Of a stretch of DNA of 64,000 bases, positions 42,146-51,718 are shown in pieces (the stretch's first letter is position 1; the number at the start of each line of letters is the position of its first letter). The stretch is taken from contig NZ_JAAAPJ010000014.1 in NCBI RefSeq assembly GCF_009909145.1, forward strand, positions 124,001 through 188,000, given 5' to 3'. The notes under the pieces are model-generated. The model was not told the DNA's origin, did not search any database, and was given only the letters and a program-made list of their open reading frames with translations. A program made the position numbers and the translations under genes. The stretch is from Corallococcus silvisoli. Lineage in GTDB: Bacteria; Myxococcota; Myxococcia; Myxococcales; Myxococcaceae.

Positions 42146-43900
42146 TCACGAGTCGTGCTCCGCGCGCACCATCGCCAGCGCGCTCTTCGCCATCTCCACC
42201 GCGAGCCCCACCGCGCCCACCTTCCTCGGCGCCGTCAGCGCTCCAGCCAGGTAGCGCCGCAGGGCTTCGCTCCGGCGCAGCTTGCCGCTGGACGTGCGGG
42301 GGAGCGTCCCGGGCTCCAGCAGGCGCACCGTGTGCGGCTGCACGCCCGTCGCCTCCACCACCGCCGCGCGGATGTCCGCCTCCACCGACGCGGTGTCGCC
42401 CCGCTCCGCCCACTCCGCCAGGATGAGCAGCGCTTCGTCCTCGCTGCCCTCGGGCGTGAAGCCCAGCGCCACCGCGCAGCCCGTGCGCACGCCCTCCACC
42501 TGGAGCAGCGGCTCCTCGAAGGCCTGGGGCGAGTGGTTCGCGCCCCGGATGATGACCAGGTCCTTCGCGCGGCCCGTCAGGTACAGCTCGCCGTCCGCGC
42601 TGAAGCCCAGGTCGCCCGTGTCCAGCCAGCCCTCGCCCCCCATCACGCGCGCCGTCGCCTCCGCGTCCCCGAAGTAGCCGCGCATCAACGACGGCCCCTT
42701 CGCGAACACGCGCCCCACCCGGCGCTCCGGCAGCGCCGCGCCGTCCTCGCCGCGCACCTGCACCTCGAAGCCCGCGACCGGCGCGCCCACGCTCACCAGC
42801 GTCCGCGCCCCGTCGCGCGCCTGGCCCTCGCGCGCCAGCGCCTCCGGATCCACGCCCAGCTCCCGGGGCCCCCGGCCTTCCGGTGGGAACGTCACCGCCA
42901 GCGACGCCTCGGACAGCCCATACACGGGGCGCAGCGCTCGCGCGGAGAAGCCCCAGCGCCCGAACCGCTCCGCGAAGCGGCGCAGCGTGTCCGCGGATAC
43001 CGGCTCCGCGCCGTTGAGCGCGTGCATCCACGCCGACAGGTCCACGCCCTGGAGGTCCGCGTCCTTCACCCGCTTCAGACACAGCCCGTAGGCGAAGTTC
43101 GGCGCGGGCGACACGAAGCCCCGGTGCCGCGACAGCGCGCGCAGCCACAGCGCGGGCTTCGCGAGGAAGACCTCCGGCGGAATCAGCACCAGGCTGCCCG
43201 GGTAGTACAGCGCCGCGAGCACGCAGCCGATGAGCCCCATGTCGTGGTACAGCGGCAGCCAGCTCACGCCCACCGGCATCACGCCCGGGGACAGCGGCAT
43301 CGCCACCTCCAGCGCCGCCACCTGCGCCACCAGCGCCCCGTGCGTCAGCGCCACCGGCTTTGGATCCACCGTGGACCCGGACGAGAACTGGATGAGCCCC
43401 AGCGCGTCGGGCGTCACCTCCACCTCCAGGTCCTCGTCGCCGTGCATCACCGCGTCCACGGTGTGACAGCCCAGCGGGGGCCGGGCCTGCTCCACGCTCG
43501 GGCCCAGCAGCAGCCGCACGCGCGTGTCCGTCAGCACCACGACCGCGCCGGTGAGCTGGAGCATGCGCGCCGTCGACCGGTGGTACTCCTCCAGCCGGCC
43601 CAGCCGCACCGGCGGATAGAGCGGCACCGGCACCGCGCCCGCCAGCAGCGCGCCGAAGTAGGCGTCCATGAACGCGGGGGACGTGGGCAGCAGCAGGGCC
43701 ACCCGGTCCCCCGGCTTCACGCCCAGCCGCGCGAGCCCCGCGGCCGCGCGCTTCGCCCTCCGGTACACCTGCGACCACGGCAGGGACGTCTCGTGCTCGG
43801 AGGCGTCCACGAACACGAGCCCCAGCGACGTGCGCGACGTCGCCTTCAACATCGCGTTCACCGTGGCGTGCTTCAGCGCCGGCAGGGGCGGCCCCTTCAC
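42146..43900 (-). CDS. Fatty acyl-AMP ligase (FAAL)-like enzyme
   Basis: 584 residues. ANL-superfamily core motifs are present: LIQFSSGSTVDPKPVALTH, WLPLYHDMGLIGCVL (a FAAL hallmark), LNGAEPV, GWLDTGDLGF and GRAKDLVIIRG. FAALs activate a fatty acid as acyl-AMP and hand it to an acyl carrier protein. The ACP gene lies directly upstream and overlaps by 4 bases (ATGA), so the pair would load a starter for the type III PKS at the head of the operon. Confidence 0.9.
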   Translation of the reverse strand: MKGPPLPALKHATVNAMLKATSRTSLGLVFVDASEHETSLPWSQVYRRAKRAAAGLARLGVKPGDRVALLLPTSPAFMDAYFGALLAGAVPVPLYPPVRLGRLEEYHRSTARMLQLTGAVVVLTDTRVRLLLGPSVEQARPPLGCHTVDAVMHGDEDLEVEVTPDALGLIQFSSGSTVDPKPVALTHGALVAQVAALEVAMPLSPGVMPVGVSWLPLYHDMGLIGCVLAALYYPGSLVLIPPEVFLAKPALWLRALSRHRGFVSPAPNFAYGLCLKRVKDADLQGVDLSAWMHALNGAEPVSADTLRRFAERFGRWGFSARALRPVYGLSEASLAVTFPPEGRGPRELGVDPEALAREGQARDGARTLVSVGAPVAGFEVQVRGEDGAALPERRVGRVFAKGPSLMRGYFGDAEATARVMGGEGWLDTGDLGFSADGELYLTGRAKDLVIIRGANHSPQAFEEPLLQVEGVRTGCAVALGFTPEGSEDEALLILAEWAERGDTASVEADIRAAVVEATGVQPHTVRLLEPGTLPRTSSGKLRRSEALRRYLAGALTAPRKVGAVGLAVEMAKSALAMVRAEHDS

Positions 43901-44172
43901 GGGTGCGCTCCCGCGTCCTGCTTCGACTCCGCGACCCGGGCGGCCACGCGCCGCGCCAGGTCCTCCACCGTGCGCACGCCCTGCGCGTCCTCCTCCGACA
44001 GCATCACCCGGAAGCGGTTCTCCAGCCCCACCGCCAGCACCGTCAGCCCCAGGCTGTCCAGGTGCAGGTCGCGCAGCAGGTCATGCGCGGGCTCCACCGC
44101 GCCCTCGAACTCCAGCTCCTCGCGGGCGATGCGGCGGATCTCCGCCAGCACCTCCGTCACGGCATCAACCAC
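43897..44172 (-). CDS. Acyl carrier protein
   Basis: 91 residues, normal for an ACP. The phosphopantetheine attachment serine is Ser40 in LHLDSLGL, followed by acidic helix II (ENRFRVMLSEEDA). It would carry the acyl group made by the neighbouring FAAL. It overlaps both neighbours (8 bases with the methyltransferase, 4 with the ligase), a mark of tight co-translation. Confidence 0.95.
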   Translation of the reverse strand: MVDAVTEVLAEIRRIAREELEFEGAVEPAHDLLRDLHLDSLGLTVLAVGLENRFRVMLSEEDAQGVRTVEDLARRVAARVAESKQDAGAHP

Positions 44173-44737
44173 GGCGAACCTCCGGAATGAAGCGCGGACG
44201 GTCGGCGAACGCCTCGGAATACACCGCGCCGAGCGCCGCCTCCTCCGCGCGAATGCGCACGAACAGCAGGGCCGCGTTGCCCGCCGTGAAGACCGCCGCC
44301 GTCACCCACGCCCCGTGGATGAGCGGCACGCACCACAGCTCCAGCACCACCGCCACGTAATTGGGGTGCCGCAGGAACCGGTACGGCCCGCCCGTCACCG
44401 GCGCCAGCCCCGGCACCACGATGATGCGCGAGTTCCACCGGTCCCCCAGCGTCCCGATGGCCCAGTACCGCAGGCCCTGCGCCACCACAGCCCCCGCCAG
44501 CGCCGCCCAGCTCCACGCGCCCCAGAAGGGCCGGTGGAAGCCGAACACCTCCACCGCGCACGCCACGAGGAACAGCGTGTGGAACGCCACCATGAACCGG
44601 TAGTGCCCCTGCCCCGTCTCCACGCCCCCGCGCGCGAAGGCCCGCGCCGCGTTGCGCTTGGACAGCACCAGCTCCAGGAGCCGCTCCGCGACGAGCAGCC
44701 CCATGAAGCCCGCGAACAACCCCTGGGTGCCGGTCAC
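44165..44737 (-). CDS. ICMT-type (isoprenylcysteine methyltransferase family) membrane methyltransferase
   Basis: 190 residues with four or five membrane helices. The family signature is clear: GDRWNSRIIVVPGLAPVTGGPYRFLRHPNYVAVVLELWCVPL, then RIRAEEAALGAVYSEAF. In the Streptomyces srs phenolic-lipid operon a methyltransferase of this family methylates the alkylresorcinol or quinol; the same position next to a type III PKS suggests that task rather than protein methylation. Its ATG overlaps the PKS stop by 4 bases. Confidence 0.92.
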   Translation of the reverse strand: MTGTQGLFAGFMGLLVAERLLELVLSKRNAARAFARGGVETGQGHYRFMVAFHTLFLVACAVEVFGFHRPFWGAWSWAALAGAVVAQGLRYWAIGTLGDRWNSRIIVVPGLAPVTGGPYRFLRHPNYVAVVLELWCVPLIHGAWVTAAVFTAGNAALLFVRIRAEEAALGAVYSEAFADRPRFIPEVRRG

Positions 44738-45831
44738 CAGCGCACCAACACCATCTCCGCGCAGAAGCCCGGTCCCATCGCCATCACCACGCCCCAGTCA
44801 CCCGGCTTCGCGCCCGCCTCCTCCAGCGTCTCGCCCAGCACGAAGAGCACGGACGCGCTGGACAGGTTGCCCACCTGCCGCAGCGACCTCCACGAGCGCT
44901 CCAGCGCGCCTGCCTCCAGCTCCAGCGCGGCCTCGAAGCCCTCCAGCACCTTGGGCCCGCCCGTGTGCGCCACCCAGTGCCTCACGTCCCGGCGGGTCAG
45001 CCCGTGCCCGGCGAGGAAGCCGTCCACGTTGCCCCGGATGTGCTCGTTCACCAGCTGCGGCACCTTCGCGGACAGCACCACCTTGAAGCCCGTGTCCACG
45101 ACGTCCCAGCCCATCACCCGTTCAGTGTCCGGGTAGAACACCGACCGCGACGCCACCACGCGCGGGCCCGGGGCGGCGGTGGAGGCCGGGGCCTCCGCGC
45201 CCCGCAGCACCACGCACGCCGCGCCGTCGCCGAAGAGGCCGGAGGCGATGATGTTGGGGATGGACAGGTCCTCGCGCTGGAGCGTCAGCGAGCACAGCTC
45301 CGTGGCGATGAGCAGCGCCGTCTGCTGGGGGAACGCGCGCAGGTAGTCCGCCGCCCGCGCCAGCCCCGCCGCGCCCGCCACGCAGCCCAGGCCGAAGATG
45401 GGCGTGCGCTTCACGTCCTCGCGCAGGCCCATGCGGTTGACCAGCCGCGCGTCCACGCTGGGCGTGGCGATGCCCGTCACCGTGACGAAGAAGACGTGGT
45501 CCACGTCCTTCGGCGTGAGGCCCGCGCGCGACAGCGCCTGGCGCGCGACGTGCTCCGACAGCTCCGTGGCCACGCGGATCCACGCGTCGTTGCGCTGCTG
45601 GAACGTCGCGAGCGCCGGGTACTCCTCCAGGGGCAGCGCCAGGTGCCGTCCGCCCACCTGCACGTTGCGGTGCAGCTCTTCCAGGCGCCCCAGGTTGAAG
45701 TGCTTCGTCGCCCACAGGTCGCGCAGGGCCGCGATGAGCTGATCCTGGCTGGCGTAATGCGAAGGGAGCGCGCGACCCACCGCGCTCACGGAAGGGGATG
45801 GCGCGAGGTCGTGAACGGTCGTGCTGGGCAT
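44734..45831 (-). CDS. Type III polyketide synthase
   Basis: 365 residues. The catalytic triad is visible: Cys150 in FGLGCVAGA, His289 in WVAHTGGPKV and Asn322 in GNLSSASV. These homodimeric enzymes extend an acyl starter with malonyl units and cyclise it to a pyrone, resorcinol or phloroglucinol. It is the first gene of a five-gene overlapping operon that also encodes a methyltransferase, an ACP, a fatty acyl-AMP ligase and a flavoprotein. A lipid starter is therefore likely. The start ATG 45831 has AGGA upstream. Confidence 0.95.
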   Translation of the reverse strand: MPSTTVHDLAPSPSVSAVGRALPSHYASQDQLIAALRDLWATKHFNLGRLEELHRNVQVGGRHLALPLEEYPALATFQQRNDAWIRVATELSEHVARQALSRAGLTPKDVDHVFFVTVTGIATPSVDARLVNRMGLREDVKRTPIFGLGCVAGAAGLARAADYLRAFPQQTALLIATELCSLTLQREDLSIPNIIASGLFGDGAACVVLRGAEAPASTAAPGPRVVASRSVFYPDTERVMGWDVVDTGFKVVLSAKVPQLVNEHIRGNVDGFLAGHGLTRRDVRHWVAHTGGPKVLEGFEAALELEAGALERSWRSLRQVGNLSSASVLFVLGETLEEAGAKPGDWGVVMAMGPGFCAEMVLVRW

Positions 45832-46179
45832 GAAGTCCTGGAGAGTCCCACCCTGGAGGTCGAGTCCACTGGCTTAATCGGCTGGCGGGCCGGATGCGAT
45901 GGTCTATCGACAGGCCTGCACGCACCTGAACCCCGCCCCCCACGCATTGTTGCGCACGCGACGCCCTCGCGCACTCCTGGCGCGGCGCTCCTTGCGGTCT
46001 CCTGTCGCGAAGGCCCCATCAAGGCAGCGCCGGGCAACGCGCCACCCTCCACGTCAGGCGGGCGGCGGCGCTTCGTGGCCCGCGTCTGTCCTTCCCGCGA
46101 CGCCAGACAGCGCTCCCGACCAGCGTCGGTTCCAGGGAGGGCTCGCTAGCATCGGGCCGCTCGGGAGCAGGGGGATGCG
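45832..46179. other. Divergent promoter region of the type III PKS operon and the flavin monooxygenase
   Basis: 348 bases between divergent starts. Both promoters should lie here. I found no convincing paired -35/-10 boxes or operator palindrome by eye, and no gene. Confidence 0.5.
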
Positions 46180-47382
46180 ATGCGGATTGTCTGTGTGGGC
46201 GGGGGTCCAGCGGGGTTGTACTTCGCGATCCTGGCGAAGCGGTCCAACGCGCGACACGACGTCACCGTCGTCGAACGCAACCCCGCCGGGGTGACGCAAG
46301 GCTGGGGCGTCGTGTTCTGGGATGACCTGCTGGACGACCTCTACCGGAACGACCCGGTGAGCGCGCGGTGGATCGAGAAGAACGCGACGCGCTGGGACAC
46401 GCAGGAGGTGCACCTGCGGAGCGAATCCGCGCCCCACCTGGGCGGCCCTGGGTTCGCGCTGGGCCGCGAGCGGCTGTTGGACATCCTGGCCCGGCGGGCG
46501 CGGGGGCTCGGGGTGGACATCCGCTACCAGTACGACGTCGCGGACGCCTCCGCGTTCACGGACGCGGAGCTGATTGTCGCCTGCGATGGCGCCAACAGCC
46601 GGCTCCGCCAGCGGCACGCCAACCATTTCCAGACACAGGTCGAGGAGGGACGGAACAAGTTCATCTGGCTGGGAACGAACCAGGTGTTCGACGCCTTCAC
46701 GTTCGCCTTCGAGGAGACGCCCGCCGGATGGATCTGGTTCCACGGCTATCGCTTCGACCGCGACACCAGCACCTGCGTCATCGAGTGCCAGCAGGAGACA
46801 TGGGAGGCCCTCGGCTTCGACACCCTGGGACCCGGGGAGACGCTCCGGCGGCTGGAGGCGATCTTCCAGGGCCAGCTGAAGGGCCATGCGCTCTTCCATC
46901 AGCCGCGCGGCCTGGGCAAGGCGCCGTGGCTCCACTTCCAGCGCATCACCAACGAGCGCTGGTACCACGACAACGTCGTGCTCATGGGCGACGCCGCCCA
47001 CACCACCCACTTCTCCATTGGCTCGGGGACGAAGCTGGCCATCCAGGATGCCATCTCGCTCGCCCAGAAGCTGCGGGCCCACGACCACCTGCCCACCGCG
47101 CTCGACGCGTACGAAGAGGAGCGGCGTGCCGCCCTGATGGCGATCCAGCTCGCGGCGCACAGCAGCGCCCAGTGGTTCGAGAACGTCCCCAGCTACATCG
47201 ACCCGGACGCGACGCGGTTCGCCTACGCGCTGTTGAATCGCCGGGGCAGCTCCGTGTGGAGCTACCTGCTGCTGATGGCCAGCCAGCGGCCCGCCCTGCG
47301 CGGCGCGCTGCGCACGCTCCACTCCTCCCGGCAGTGGATCCGCGCGCAGCGGCGGGACCGCGAGGCCGCCAGGATGATGTAG
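46180..47382 (+). CDS. FAD-dependent aromatic monooxygenase (VioD/salicylyl-CoA hydroxylase-like)
   Basis: 400 residues. FAD motif MRIVCVGGGPAGLYFAILAKRS at the start and VLMGDAAHTTHFSIGSGTKLAIQDAISLAQKL around residues 268-300. The long segment WGVVFWDDLLDDL and RERLLDILARRARGLGVDIRY are close to VioD and to the hydroxylase half of salicylyl-CoA 5-hydroxylase. It adds one hydroxyl to an aromatic ring using NAD(P)H and O2. It is divergent from the type III PKS operon and could act on its product or on an aromatic acid. Confidence 0.88.
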   Translation: MRIVCVGGGPAGLYFAILAKRSNARHDVTVVERNPAGVTQGWGVVFWDDLLDDLYRNDPVSARWIEKNATRWDTQEVHLRSESAPHLGGPGFALGRERLLDILARRARGLGVDIRYQYDVADASAFTDAELIVACDGANSRLRQRHANHFQTQVEEGRNKFIWLGTNQVFDAFTFAFEETPAGWIWFHGYRFDRDTSTCVIECQQETWEALGFDTLGPGETLRRLEAIFQGQLKGHALFHQPRGLGKAPWLHFQRITNERWYHDNVVLMGDAAHTTHFSIGSGTKLAIQDAISLAQKLRAHDHLPTALDAYEEERRAALMAIQLAAHSSAQWFENVPSYIDPDATRFAYALLNRRGSSVWSYLLLMASQRPALRGALRTLHSSRQWIRAQRRDREAARMM

Positions 47383-47399
47383 CGGCGTCAGGGACCGGT

Positions 47400-47440
47400 C
47401 CACCCGGCCCGCCGCGCGGCGCATGCGGCGAACCGGGTGG
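47400..47440. terminator. Strong hairpin between convergent genes
   Basis: Outer stem CCACCCGG (47400-47407) with CCGGGTGG (47433-47440), and an inner GC-rich stem, between the stops of two convergent genes. Probable bidirectional terminator. Confidence 0.6.
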
Positions 47441-47454
47441 GCGCGGAGGCGCTG

Positions 47455-50400
47455 CTACGGGACGATGTAGAGGTCGCCGTTCGTCTGCGTGATGGCGCCG
47501 CCCAGGACGTCGTAGACGTCGAAGAGGTCCGCGCTCTTGAAGCTCGCCCCCGCCGGTACCGCGGCCAGGGCCGGGGACGTGGTGAGCTGGCTCAGCGAGG
47601 CGCTGACGAAGGTGTTGCCGGAGACCATGACCAGGTTGTCCGCGGGCAGGTTGCCGCTGTTCACGCTGGTGTCAGGCCGCAGCCACATGCCGGAGAGCAG
47701 CTGGTTGAACGCCGCCGAGTTGTGGAGCGGCGTGCTGGTGATGGACACGCCAAGGGTGGTGTCCCCAGCGGCGACCGCGCTGCTGACCGTCCCCGCGATG
47801 GAGATGAACGGGGTGTAACCGCCCGCGGCGTAGTGCGTCTGGTTGTTGTTGTGGATGAGCAGCTGGCCGTAGCGGACCCCGCCGTGCTTGAGGAACACCG
47901 TGCCCGCGCCACCGTCGGTGTACGTGGCGCTGACGCCGGTGCCGCCGCGCGCCTGGACCTGCGCGGTGCCCGTCGGCAGGGGATAGGTCAGGGCCCCGAC
48001 GAAGCTGGAGGCCCCGCCCGTGCTGACCAGCGCGACCCGTCCCCCTCCGCCCGCGCGCGTGGAGCCAAGGGTCGCCTGCGTATAGGCGGGCGCCCCGTTG
48101 GCGGTGATGGAGCCGTTCCAGCCCGTGGTGTCGAAGCCACCGCAGCGCAAGGAGACGGAGCCTCCCGCGGCGCCGTACTGACCGCCGGTGGTCACCGCGC
48201 TGGCCTTGACGAGCGAGCTTCCGCCCAGCGTGCAGGTCCCCGCGGCGGTGACTCGGAAGACACCGCCTCCAGGGCTCCGGTACCCGAGGTACGACGGCGA
48301 GCCACCGACGGTCGTGCCGCCACCACCAGGGTAGCGAGGGTCGCGATAGTCGTCGTAGACCATGCCGCGAACCGCCCCGGCCGTGTACCCCCCGCCGACG
48401 CCGCCATGGCCCGCGCCATAGCCACCCGCCACGCCGGTCGTGGCCGAGGGCCCCGTCACGCCAAAGCCATAGACAGTCAACGGCGCACCCTGCGGATCAC
48501 AGGACGTCGGATAGCCCAGCCCCGCGACGTCGACGGAGCCCCCTGTCAGGGTGAAGGCATCCGCGAGCGTGAGGTCCAGCCCGTACACCACCGCGGCGGC
48601 CGGAGAGGTCTTGTACAGCGGCAGGTAGTGCTTGAGGACGCCCCCGGACTGCGAATAGCGGGCCGCGGTGATGGAGTTGGTGGTGAGCGTGCCGCCCGCC
48701 ACGACCACGTCCCGGGACGCGACGATGGCGGGCACGGTGAGCGCGCCTCCCGTGGAGACGGTCACGTTGTCCGCGACGAGCGTGGCGCCCGCCACCGGGG
48801 GCATCACCTGACTGCCCTGCACGACGTTCACCGCGCCGCTGGCGTACTCGATGCGGCCGGTCCTCCCGGCCGTCGTGTCGAAGAGCACCAGCCCGTTCAC
48901 GGTCATCGTGCTGGCCCCGGAGCTCGTCGTGTTGCCCGACAGGACGTAGATGTCGCCGTTGGTCTCGAGCAGCGCGTTGCCCAGCACGTCCAGGTGGTCC
49001 AGCACGTCCACGGTCCGGAAGTACGCGCCCGCCGGGACGCTGGAGGGCACGGCGGTCGTCGTCAGGGCTCCCACCGCGTTGGTGGTGACGCCCACCAGGT
49101 TCGACGGGTCGAACAGCGCACCGCCCGCCGCGGTGATGTCGGGCCGCAGCCAGCCGCCCGCGAACACGCCGTTGTAGGCCACCGTGGACGACGGGGACGT
49201 GTTCTGGGTGAGCGCGGGGTTCGTGTTCAGCGGCGCGCCAGCGTTCTCATAGTAGGTCGCGTTGAGGCCCGTGCTGGACACCGTGACGGGGAGCGACGTG
49301 GCGCCCGGGCTGACATTCGCGGTGATGGTGCCGGCGATGGCGGGCAGCCGGGTGGTGCCCTCGTTCTGGTAATGCGGGGGCGCGTTGTTCGCGATGATGA
49401 GGTCGCCGTACGTCAGGCCGCTGTGCTTGAGGTAGAGGGTGCCCGCGCCTCCAGCGCCCACCACGTAGCTGGAGTTGGCCGGCGTGCCACCGAAGGCATG
49501 GACCCGGGCGGTGAGGTTCACCGGCGGGTAGCTCACCGCGCCGGTCAGGGTCGCGGCATCGCCGGTGCTGACCAGCGCGATGCGGCCACCACCGCCCGCG
49601 CCCAGCGGAATGGAGGAGTTCCCCGCGCCGGGCCCTCCGTCCGCGTTGATGCTCCCCGTCCAACCCGTGGAGGTGATGCCCCGGCACCGGAGGTTGATGG
49701 AGCCGCCCGCGCCATTGGCTGGAGACGTCGCCACGAGGGTGGAGGCGCCGGCGAGCACGCAGGTCCCCGAGGAGGTGATGCGCACGACGCCTCCCCCGTG
49801 GAAGCCGGAGTAGGTGCTGTTGGTGGCGCCCGGGAACTTGGGGTCTCGGTAGTCGCCGTACGTGGTGCCCGCGTTGCCCGAGTGGGCGTTGCTGGCCCCG
49901 GTCATGTTGATGCGGTAGTTGCCGGACCCCATGCCACCGTGGCTGGCGCCGTAGAGCTGGCTGGGCCCCGCGAGCAGGGACGACGGCACGCCATTGGCGC
50001 TGAAGCTGACCAGCCCATTGCCGCTGCAGGAGCCATTGGGATTGCAGGTCATCCCATAGCCCTTGCTGGTGACGTTGACCGAGCCGCCCAGCAGGTTCCA
50101 GGAGCCCGTGAGGATGTCGAGCTTGAACATGGCGGCGTTGGTGGCCTGGAGGTGCGTCACCGTGCCGCCGGTGATGAAGACGTCACCGAAGGTCTGTCCC
50201 ACGGTGCTGGCATCGAACGTCACCGTGCCGCCCGTGATGTAGAGGTTGCGGCCCCCGGCGTTGGCGCTGGTGAGGGTCACGGTGCCCGTGGTGACGGTGG
50301 TGCCGCACGCGCCGGCGCAGCTGGCGCCGCCCAGGAACAGGGCCGAGTCGAACGTGACGTCCGCGGTGTCGGGCAGTGTCGTGGTGCCGCTCGCATCGGT

Positions 50401-50835
50401 GACGGTGGCGGAGAAGGTCGTCGGCACGGCCAGCGCCGTGGAGCTGCGCGCGGTGACGACGTAGCTGCCGGCGCCGGAGTCCACCGCCGTCAGGCACGTC
50501 GCGGAGGGCGCGTTGACGGTGCAGGCGGAGGTGCCCGTTCCGCCCAGGGTCACGGACGCGTCACTGCTGAGCACCTCCACGTGAAGCCCCGTCCCCAGGG
50601 GCGCCCCGCTCGCGTCGCGCGGCGTGATGGTGAGGGTCACGAAGGCCAACCCATCCGAGGGCGCGTTCACCGCGGATGCAAGCAGTTGCGGCTCCGGCGA
50701 TGTCAGACGGGAGTCCGCGTGCACGGGGACGCGGCGCGCCACCGAATCACCATCCTCCTGCGGTGGGGGTGAGCAGCTGATCAACGCGGCGAGCACGAGC
50801 CAACCGGCTCGCGGACCTGCGAATGGCAGACGCAT
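47455..50835 (-). CDS. Large secreted lipoprotein with Ig-like domain and duplicated Gly-rich halves
   Basis: 1126 residues from ATG 50835 (GGGAGAAGG upstream). Signal peptide with lipobox ISC. Residues of about 35-150 are a Big1/invasin-like Ig domain (AFVTLTITPRDASGAPLGTGLHVEV). The rest consists of two related halves, each with YGA(S/G)HGG, GDYRDP-x-xPG, a GGG(V)xR(I/V)T block with one conserved Cys, GGGGR(I/V)ALVSTG and an ANNA/NNN motif before HY. The Gly/Ser/Thr-rich beta pattern resembles adhesins or fibre proteins of the myxobacterial surface. No enzyme motif. Function unknown. Confidence 0.82.
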   Translation of the reverse strand: MRLPFAGPRAGWLVLAALISCSPPPQEDGDSVARRVPVHADSRLTSPEPQLLASAVNAPSDGLAFVTLTITPRDASGAPLGTGLHVEVLSSDASVTLGGTGTSACTVNAPSATCLTAVDSGAGSYVVTARSSTALAVPTTFSATVTDASGTTTLPDTADVTFDSALFLGGASCAGACGTTVTTGTVTLTSANAGGRNLYITGGTVTFDASTVGQTFGDVFITGGTVTHLQATNAAMFKLDILTGSWNLLGGSVNVTSKGYGMTCNPNGSCSGNGLVSFSANGVPSSLLAGPSQLYGASHGGMGSGNYRINMTGASNAHSGNAGTTYGDYRDPKFPGATNSTYSGFHGGGVVRITSSGTCVLAGASTLVATSPANGAGGSINLRCRGITSTGWTGSINADGGPGAGNSSIPLGAGGGGRIALVSTGDAATLTGAVSYPPVNLTARVHAFGGTPANSSYVVGAGGAGTLYLKHSGLTYGDLIIANNAPPHYQNEGTTRLPAIAGTITANVSPGATSLPVTVSSTGLNATYYENAGAPLNTNPALTQNTSPSSTVAYNGVFAGGWLRPDITAAGGALFDPSNLVGVTTNAVGALTTTAVPSSVPAGAYFRTVDVLDHLDVLGNALLETNGDIYVLSGNTTSSGASTMTVNGLVLFDTTAGRTGRIEYASGAVNVVQGSQVMPPVAGATLVADNVTVSTGGALTVPAIVASRDVVVAGGTLTTNSITAARYSQSGGVLKHYLPLYKTSPAAAVVYGLDLTLADAFTLTGGSVDVAGLGYPTSCDPQGAPLTVYGFGVTGPSATTGVAGGYGAGHGGVGGGYTAGAVRGMVYDDYRDPRYPGGGGTTVGGSPSYLGYRSPGGGVFRVTAAGTCTLGGSSLVKASAVTTGGQYGAAGGSVSLRCGGFDTTGWNGSITANGAPAYTQATLGSTRAGGGGRVALVSTGGASSFVGALTYPLPTGTAQVQARGGTGVSATYTDGGAGTVFLKHGGVRYGQLLIHNNNQTHYAAGGYTPFISIAGTVSSAVAAGDTTLGVSITSTPLHNSAAFNQLLSGMWLRPDTSVNSGNLPADNLVMVSGNTFVSASLSQLTTSPALAAVPAGASFKSADLFDVYDVLGGAITQTNGDLYIVP

Positions 50836-51020
50836 GGAACCTTCTCCCTTGGCTCTGGAACAGCGGCCCGCTGGAAACACTTCAGTCCGGGCCGCCGGAC
50901 GTCCGTATGCTTCAGTGAGGCTGTGCAATGGAAGCAGGCATTGGAAACATTTCCCTGACAATGCGGAGGAGCAAATCGCCGTCAGGGATTGCCGCAAGGG
51001 GTCGAGGTAAGGTGTGCCCC

Positions 51021-51716
51021 ATGACCCGTGGATGGACAGGTGGGACGAAGCTCCTCGCGGCCGTGGGCATCGCCGGGGGAGTCGGCTTCCTCCTCGCGCT
51101 GGACTTGGGCCCCCGGGAGGTCCGGCTCGTCACCAAGGCGCTGCCCATGGTGGGCCTGCTCGCGTGGCTGTGGCCTCCCCGCGAGCGCTATTCCCGGTGG
51201 ATCTTCGCCGGGCTGGGGCTGTCACTGCTTGGCGACGTGCTGTTGGAAGTCGGGCCGCACCTGTTCCTCCCCGGCCTGGGCGCGTTCCTGCTCGCGCACG
51301 TCAGCTACGCGGCCGCGTACCTCAGCGTGACCCGGCGCCCGGGACTGGCGCGGGCCCTGCCCTTCTTGCTGCTGGGCGTGGGCGCGAGCGTGGCCCTGTG
51401 GCCGGGCCTGGGTGACCTGGCGCTGCCCGTGGCCGCCTATGTCACCGTCATCTGCGCGATGGGCTGGCGCGCGGCGGCGATGCTGGGCGGCCCGGGACTC
51501 GCCCCGCGTGAGCAATGGCTGGCATTCGTGGGCGCGCTGCTGTTCACCCTCAGCGACGGCCTGCTCTCCATCCGGCTCTTCGTGAAGCCCCTGCCCGGAA
51601 TGGGCTACGCCGTGATGCTGCTGTACTGGGCCGCGCAGCTCTGCATCGCCGTCTCCACGCGTCCCACCGCCGCGCCGCTCACGGTGCCCGCGGCGTCCAG
51701 CCAGCCCGCGGGCTGA
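51021..51716 (+). CDS. Lysoplasmalogenase (YhhN/TMEM86 family)
   Basis: 231 residues, about eight membrane helices. The family motifs are present: LVTKALPMVGLLAWLW, GLGLSLLGDVLLE, FLLAHVSYAAAY and GALLFTLSDGLLSIRLFVKP with paired Asp residues of the active site. These enzymes hydrolyse the vinyl-ether bond of lysoplasmalogens. Myxococcus species are known to make ether lipids and plasmalogens that signal in development, so a lipid-recycling role is plausible. Start ATG 51021 has AAGG upstream. Its stop is 2 bases from the convergent gene's stop. Confidence 0.88.
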   Translation: MTRGWTGGTKLLAAVGIAGGVGFLLALDLGPREVRLVTKALPMVGLLAWLWPPRERYSRWIFAGLGLSLLGDVLLEVGPHLFLPGLGAFLLAHVSYAAAYLSVTRRPGLARALPFLLLGVGASVALWPGLGDLALPVAAYVTVICAMGWRAAAMLGGPGLAPREQWLAFVGALLFTLSDGLLSIRLFVKPLPGMGYAVMLLYWAAQLCIAVSTRPTAAPLTVPAASSQPAG

Positions 51717-51718
51717 CC

